A DNA stretch of 64,000 bases. Origin: Rhipicephalus microplus (Eukaryota > Arthropoda > Arachnida > Ixodida > Ixodidae). A program made the position numbers and the translations under genes. Within the stretch, counting starts at the first letter, position 1. Every line of letters starts with the position of its first letter. The notes beneath the pieces were generated by a model that ran no database searches, had not been told where the DNA came from, and saw only the letters and a list, made by a program, of their open reading frames with translations. The stretch covers positions 199,119,692 to 199,183,691 of the forward strand of contig NC_134710.1 of NCBI RefSeq assembly GCF_043290135.1, read 5' to 3'. This document shows, one piece after another, positions 58,860 through 64,000 of the stretch.

Positions 58860-61020
58860 GTCACTTTTACGGGCCATCTTTGGGTGGAGGTGTGGGGTAC
58901 ATTCCTGTTTCCATCGCGAAGCTCCTCAATGGCCGCATCATCATAGGTCCAACCATGTCACAGGTTGAACAACCATCGTGTTCACCACCTGCCCCTTCAG
59001 TGAATTTTACGTACGTCGTTCTACGTACTGCTCGTGATTCTGGCGTATTTTCCGGTCAGGATGCTGTTGACGTCGACAAAAGGATCAACTATAACGAATG
59101 AGCCAGCGTAAGCTATAGGTGGGATCCAACTCTTATGCTGGCCAATGTGATTTTTTACCTGGATGGCCCACCGAGGTTGTAGTTTGAGACACACGAAGCG
59201 GAAATCACAAGATGGGACTAATTTAAAGAGAAGATCCAGAACCTTTTTGGCGACATTGTTGGACGGCAGATCACTGCTTGGAATCACCTGGCGGCTTGTG
59301 CACAGCTGCGACGAAGTCGTACGTCACGTACATTCACCACGTCATCGCCCTATGCCGCCAGATTGACGAGCACATGAGTGAGTCTGAGAAAGTGGCCCAT
59401 GTGCTGGAAGGCATAGCAGACGACGCCTTTATTCTTCTGGTATACAACAACGTTGCCACCTTCGATGCTATCATTAAAGAGTACCGGTGGTTTGAAGAAT
59501 TCAAGAGCCACCATATTACTCAGCGATTCGCCCGGCTGCCCAACGCGGCCACACCCTGATCGTGTGAAGCCGCCCACCGGTCCCTCAGTATGACAACGTC
59601 ACGCGTATTGTTAATCTGGAAATCAAAGGTGCCTGTCCGGTTCCTGTTCAGCCACCCGTTTTCTCAATGCTGGCCTCTGACCAACAACAGCCGTCAGTGG
59701 CGTTCATACAAGTTGTGGTGAGGCAGGAGTTTGCAAACCTCGGCCTTCCATCAGCGTGTCCCTTGGCTGGCCCTGAAGTCCCATCTTACTCCCACGGACA
59801 TGCTCGCCGTTTAATTCCTACACTGTCCTTCCGGAACCCCTCGGAATGGTGAACTCCTCACGACCAGCCTATTTGTTTTTCCTGCCACCAGCCTGGCCAC
59901 GTTTCTCGCTATTGCTGCCGCTGTTGGTCAAACCAACCACGTCAGACATTCTCTACCCCTGCGCACCTGCACCCTACGACCCCCCCCCCCCTTGGTGTTT
60001 AGCCACCGCACCCTCCTTTTTTTTTTCGCGTCATCTTACGAGCCTTCCACTGACACTCCTTTGCCAGGTCACCGCTACACTGACGCCCCTTCGTCCGGTC
60101 ACCGCTGCTCCCGCTCCCCGTCACCGCTACGCCGCCAATCCCACTCTCCACCACCTCGAAGCTTTTCGTCGCTGACTTTCTCCGGACGATCGCAGCAGGA
60201 AAAAAAACTAGATATTACAGTTTATGGGGGTGCAGCTGCAATACTAATGACGGCCGCAAATACTCTACTGACGCTTCCCACGCACCACGGCCTGCTTAAT
60301 GTTTAAGTCAACCATGTTTCTGTACCCACTTTTATTGACACAGGTGCGCACCTGTCTATTACGAGCACTTCTCTACGCCGCCACTTGCAAAAGATTATGA
60401 CATTGTCTAGACGCAGGCAATAGGTGTTGCCGATGGTGGTTGTGTACCAGTAATCGGAATGTGCACTGTTCGCGTCAGCATTGCCGGTCGTCATGCCGTG
60501 GTCCTTTTTGCCGTGCTAGCTTGTTACCCTCATGACCTCATACTTGGACTCGACTTCCTTTCAGCACACTCGGCCTCAATTGACTGTTCTTCTGGTATCC
60601 TCAGCCTCAATCTTCCAATCTTTGCCGGCTAATCTGCAAAGCCCATCAGCCGCTTTAGCCCACCTGCCCCTTGAGCCCAACCACGTTCGTTAACCTGTCA
60701 CCTTGAGCCGTCCCATACGTGTTTGTCATCGACCCCTCCAGTTCCGGACGGTGAATATATCTTCACGCTGACTACTGACGTTTGGCTGACGCGTAGTGTT
60801 ACTGTGCTCCATACAATCGCGACCATAGCGGATAACTGTGTGCTCTTTCCGCTTCTTAACTTTGGTTAACCCCTCAAGTGTCGCCTTTCCAGATGTAACT
60901 TGCCCAGCTAACTGCCATAACAGACGACAATGACAGTGTTTTCGCTGTATCGGCTCCTGAAACCTTTTATTGCTCGCGAACCCTTTTATTGACCCCGCGG
61001 CCCGTCGGTTCTACATATTA
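58860..61020 (+). mobile_element. Ty3/gypsy gag-protease relic (third family)
   Basis: Broken + frames give a Gag capsid (YRWDPTLMLANVIFYLDGPP then RL-stop-FETHEAEITRWD, FKEKIQNLFGD), its conserved end (MSESEKVAHVLEGIADDAFI), a zinc knuckle CFSCHQPGHVSRYC (59874-59915, intact), then a protease with VPTFIDTGAHLSIT (DTGA at 60337-60348) and YPHDLILGLDFLSAHSASID. The protease-RT linker continues as LAQLTAITDDNDSVFAV near 60900. RT, RNase H and integrase are absent, and no LTRs were found. Stops and shifts make it non-functional. Confidence 0.78.
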
Positions 61021-61770
61021 AATGCCAAAAGATAATAGAATGATACACAACTCGCACTGTGCATGAGGCATAGTTGTTAATATAAGGTTCACAGCCCATC
61101 TATTGACATCAAGCTTATTTTTATAATCTTCCTTTTTTTCGACAAAAGAGCGGATTTTTTCCCATTTTATTGGGTTCCTTTAAAACAACAAACTACTTAG
61201 TAGAGGGAACCAAATTTCCTTATCTCGTGTACAAGTTGATGTGTATAATTATAGATGACAAACTTGTTTTTTCCGCATCAGCATTGACTTTTTTGCAACA
61301 TAAATTAAAAAAAGAGAAAAAATAACTGGCTACTTTATCAAAAGCAGCCAGAAGTACGCTAGGTGGCAACTCTTTTTTCTCTAGTCTTGCAACGCACTTC
61401 GGACAGCTAGAACGCAGCACATGCTTGCAAGGTTTCACTACACAGTAGATTTTAGACAAGTTGCGCTTTGCGTGTGTGAAACAAGAGTCGCGTCATGCAT
61501 AGGCGTATCAGCCGGGGAGGCAAGGGGAACGCGAGCCCCCCCCCCCCCCTCCTTTTCCCGCTGAGAAAAGTTGGGGGAAATGAGCCGCCCTCATTTTCAA
61601 CAGTGGTCTCTCTTGGCTGCACGCTGCGGGAACCAACAAGTAATGAGAAGTTTTCTGTCACAACAGTAATCACAATCACTCCATTTCGTTCTGACGAGAG
61701 GACGCAAATGTTACCAGGCCATAATACAACATAGTGAAATTTTGTTAACTATTCTGCTGTGATGATTTTA
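61021..61770. other. Anonymous DNA with a C-run
   Basis: A run of 14 C (61536-61549) follows a GC-rich phrase. A minus-strand frame (61220-61459) starting MSKIYCVVKPCKHVLRSSCP is cysteine-containing but matches no family I know. Confidence 0.45.
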
Positions 61771-61882
61771 GATGCGGAGCATCTTATACTCGCGCCTTGT
61801 AGCGCGCCGTCCGCGCCGTCCGCACCGCTTCTCGAACATTTGACAGCTGACGCGCGCGCATGCGCCGTCGCGCCGTCGCCCA

Positions 61883-62037
61883 CTCTTCCACCATCTGTGC
61901 ATCCCTTCCTCCTCTACACACCGCGCGCGCTTCACTCCTCCACCATCTGTGCATCCCTTCCTCCTCTACACACCGCGCGCGCTTCACTCCTCCACCATCT
62001 GTGCACCCTTCCTCCTCTACACACCGCGTTCGACATC
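61883..62037. repeat. Three tandem 52-bp units
   Basis: The unit ctcctccaccatctgtgcat...ccgcgcgcgcttca starts at 61883, 61935 and 61987. The third copy lacks one T and diverges at its end. Confidence 0.9.
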
Positions 62038-62126
62038 TACAATTCTCCTGATTCTCCAGTGGACGCGCATGTGGCGTCGCGCTTCGAGAACATTCAACAG
62101 CTGACAGTGCATGCGCCGTCGTGCTG

Positions 62127-62162
62127 TATATATACTCAAGGTCGGCGCTCGCTCGCTCAGTT
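62127..62162 (+). promoter_or_regulatory. Candidate RNA polymerase II core promoter (TATA plus initiator)
   Basis: TATATATA at 62127-62134 and TCAGTT at 62157-62162 (the arthropod initiator TCAGTY) put the TATA 32 bases upstream of the presumed start A at 62159. An ATG follows at 62215 with a 46-codon frame. Both elements sit inside the GC-rich repeat, so the promoter would belong to the repeat. Confidence 0.4.
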
Positions 62163-62301
62163 GCCGCTCGTCGGTTGGTTTGTACGGCGCGTCGACGTCC
62201 AAGGTCGCGGTGAAATGAATTACAACGAATCCACAAACACAATGATCGACGTCCCTTCGACCAGCGCCGCCCTTTCGCATACGTGTGTACGTGTTCACTC
62301 A

Positions 62302-62455
62302 TTTAACACCCCCTCCTACAACCACGTTAACCAATTTAGCCATCGACCCAAGTAAGTCGCAATTTAACACCCCATTTCACAACCACGTTAACCAATTTAG
62401 CCATCGACCCAAGTAAGTCGCACTTTAACACCCCGTTAACCAATTATATGGTCCG
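62302..62455. repeat. Tandem 61-bp units
   Basis: tttaacacccc starts at 62302, 62363 and 62424, and the first two units share cacgttaaccaatttagcca and catcgacccaagtaagtcgc. The third is cut after about 30 bases. Confidence 0.88.
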
Positions 62456-62459
62456 CATC

Positions 62460-63420
62460 CTCCTCAGTGTTCCCCCGAGGGAAGCTGCGGGCAATTTTTT
62501 TCTTGTAGGGTCTTTGTGGTGCGGGTCACCTATACGATGCTCTCGCGTCTTGTGCTTTAGTATTGGAGAGCAGACAAGCGCTGAACAGGCGCCCAATAAT
62601 ATTATATCCATTGTTCATGTTTTTACTCTGCTGTGACTTGTTGATGCAGTTACGGATGGGAACAATTGAACGTTTTCAAGAACCAGTCAATTGCTGCTTC
62701 CGGAAAATTATTTTCTTTGAAAAGGATATACTTACAGCCCCAAGAGAGTACGGGCAACTCTCTTTAGGGGAGTAGAGGTGTGTCCAATATTTCACTCTCT
62801 TTTCAGGAGTACTGGGAACTCTCATGTGCATAGAGTAAGCACAGTCTTTCGACAAAGTGCTGGTACTCTGGCTGAACAAGAGTGAACAAGCTGACTCGTC
62901 AGAATACAGTCACGCTTCTGAAATAGGGTTAGTACACCCTCTGCGGGAGTTGCGCTACTCTCTCACGGAGTTTCACAATCTGGTAGGGCTAGAGTGCATC
63001 AACTCTCCCCAAAAGTAGAATTACTTCTGCTACGCTGGTACTAAAAAAATTATGTCGAGCATTTTGTAAAAGCAGTGAACCGCATAGATTGCTTCAACCT
63101 TACGTCACATATGCAGTACGGACTTTAGCATACACATTATAATAGTACGCAACCCACCAAACAACAACACTGAACATATACTTCTTGCGCTAAGGACAAT
63201 CATTCACATGGAAACCGGTATTCATACTCATGATGTCTAGCCCCCTTCTAGTGTTGGTGGCACTACATTTCTATTATGTGTTTTAAAGGGCAGGAATACA
63301 TCTAGCATGACTGACGGTATGGTGATTGTTAGGTACTCTGTAGGCACGTCGACCTTTTATTATAAAACTGCGTGATACACAACGCCATTTTCAATACTAA
63401 AGTCTAATTATAAGCTGATA
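62460..63420. other. Anonymous AT-rich DNA
   Basis: Nothing recognised. Confidence 0.5.
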
Positions 63421-63498
63421 TTCTGTCATATCAGCTCAATGCGGTGAAGCCACTAGTGCCCAAGCCTGGGAGTTGTACTTAGGCGCTTACACACACAG

Positions 63499-63876
63499 TT
63501 GGGACGATCTCTTAGCAGTGCTGGCCGAAAAAGATGCTACGAACGTTACGATCCGGCGTCCAATCCGACTTGCGATTCCGTGGTGTGTACTATATATATA
63601 GTACATCAGAAAACCAACGCTGGTCGCCAAAACCACAACTCAAACGCATCTCTCGCAATCCTTGTAATTTTGCTTACCTCATATACACTTTTAAACAACA
63701 ATGAGAGGTTTAAACATTGCTCAAACGTCAACCTACGCGAACCACCTGCGCCGAGATCGGTCCAAGTAAATGTGACCCGTACAACTGCCAGCGAATATGG
63801 GTCTAGCTTATCGGCCGAGTCTGTCATACATGCCATCGGTGCTTCTGGGTTTAATGATATGCTGTGCCGAAAGGTA
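63499..63876 (+). CDS. Possible exon of an unidentified gene at the right edge
   Basis: An open frame runs through this stretch and meets a near-perfect donor, CGAAAG|GTAAGA, at 63876/63877. The encoded end reads REPPAPRSVQVNVTRTTASE and SAESVIHAIGASGFND. No clear acceptor or start codon sets the left end, and no family is recognised. A perfect 18-base palindrome, GTACTATATATATAGTAC (63587-63604), lies inside. It may equally be a chance frame. Confidence 0.2.
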
Positions 63877-64000
63877 AGAATAACTGTACAGTAGACCCTT
63901 GCCATCAGTTAACTTGAATAAATCATTGTTTCTTGCGTACGGTGTGCGGACAAGAAGCGATGAGCATCGATGCGACGCGCTTTAAGCCTGCGGCGCAGCG

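Larger units (their letters stand above)
61771..62459. repeat. GC-rich repeat with GATGCGGA inverted ends, copy 2
   Basis: Starts gatgcggagcatctt and ends ggtccgcatc, so the terminal GATGCGGA is inverted. The first 60 bases are related to the copy at 57471. Inside lie three 52-base tandem units (61883-62037), a TATA plus initiator pair (62127-62162) and 61-base tandem units (62302-62455). A continuous + frame crosses the tandem units but has no recognised domain. Confidence 0.5.

Noticed and set aside
61759..62355. 198-codon + frame and 172-codon minus frame
   Set aside because: Both cross the 52-bp tandem units of the GC-rich repeat, have no domain, and owe their length to the repeat.

Overview
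This window is eukaryotic nuclear DNA, almost certainly from a hard tick (metastriate Ixodida); that is an inference. It rests on tRNA-derived SINEs whose sequence matches my memory of the tick Ruka family, intron-rich coding with phase-1 Ig and FN3 exons, and several Ty3/gypsy, LINE and Penelope-like relics of types common in tick genomes. No bacterial, rRNA or CRISPR features are present.

Region 1 to 20.4 kb holds the only host gene I can support: the 3' half of a Sidestep-family cell-surface receptor on the + strand. The exons are an Ig domain (3440-3724), a second Ig domain (5687-5974), an FN3 domain (8464-8823), a transmembrane segment (14359-14487) and a cytoplasmic tail (16028-16176), possibly continued by an exon at 19802-20014. 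Every junction from the first Ig exon to the tail is phase 1, so any of these exons could be skipped without a frameshift. Upstream exons (signal peptide and membrane-distal Ig domains) must lie outside the window. The introns carry a gypsy gag relic and an internally deleted Ty3/gypsy copy with ATAT target duplications.

Region 20.4 to 28 kb is intergenic or unknown DNA. It contains a minus-strand gypsy gag-protease relic, a Penelope-like endonuclease relic, a 5'-truncated RTE-type LINE with a hairpin at its 5' end and a 121-bp palindrome inside it, and a SINE with an 11-bp target duplication.

Region 28 to 33.6 kb is a satellite-like array with a unit of about 148 bp. A decayed but structurally complete Ty3/gypsy element (122-bp LTRs, ATGCA duplications) inserted into it, and a GACA/GATA microsatellite ends it. 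Region 33.6 to 41.5 kb is mostly anonymous, with a CA/CG microsatellite and a cluster of SINEs.

Region 41.5 to 57 kb is a stack of nested transposons. A minus-strand Jockey/CR1/L2-type LINE lies next to a second minus-strand LINE, which is split by a Ty3/gypsy element (46308-51560) flanked by AAAG. A dispersed repeat of about 610 bp (two copies) is also present. Region 57 to 64 kb has a LINE endonuclease scrap, two copies of a GC-rich repeat with short inverted ends, a gag-protease gypsy relic, and a possible first exon near the right edge.

All transposons I can read are inactivated by stops, frameshifts, truncations or lost catalytic residues. I found no convincing undescribed multi-gene system. 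The most interesting leads are the alternative C-termini of the Sidestep-like receptor, the GATGCGAAGC-bounded repeat with an embedded core promoter, and the unclassified 610-bp repeat.
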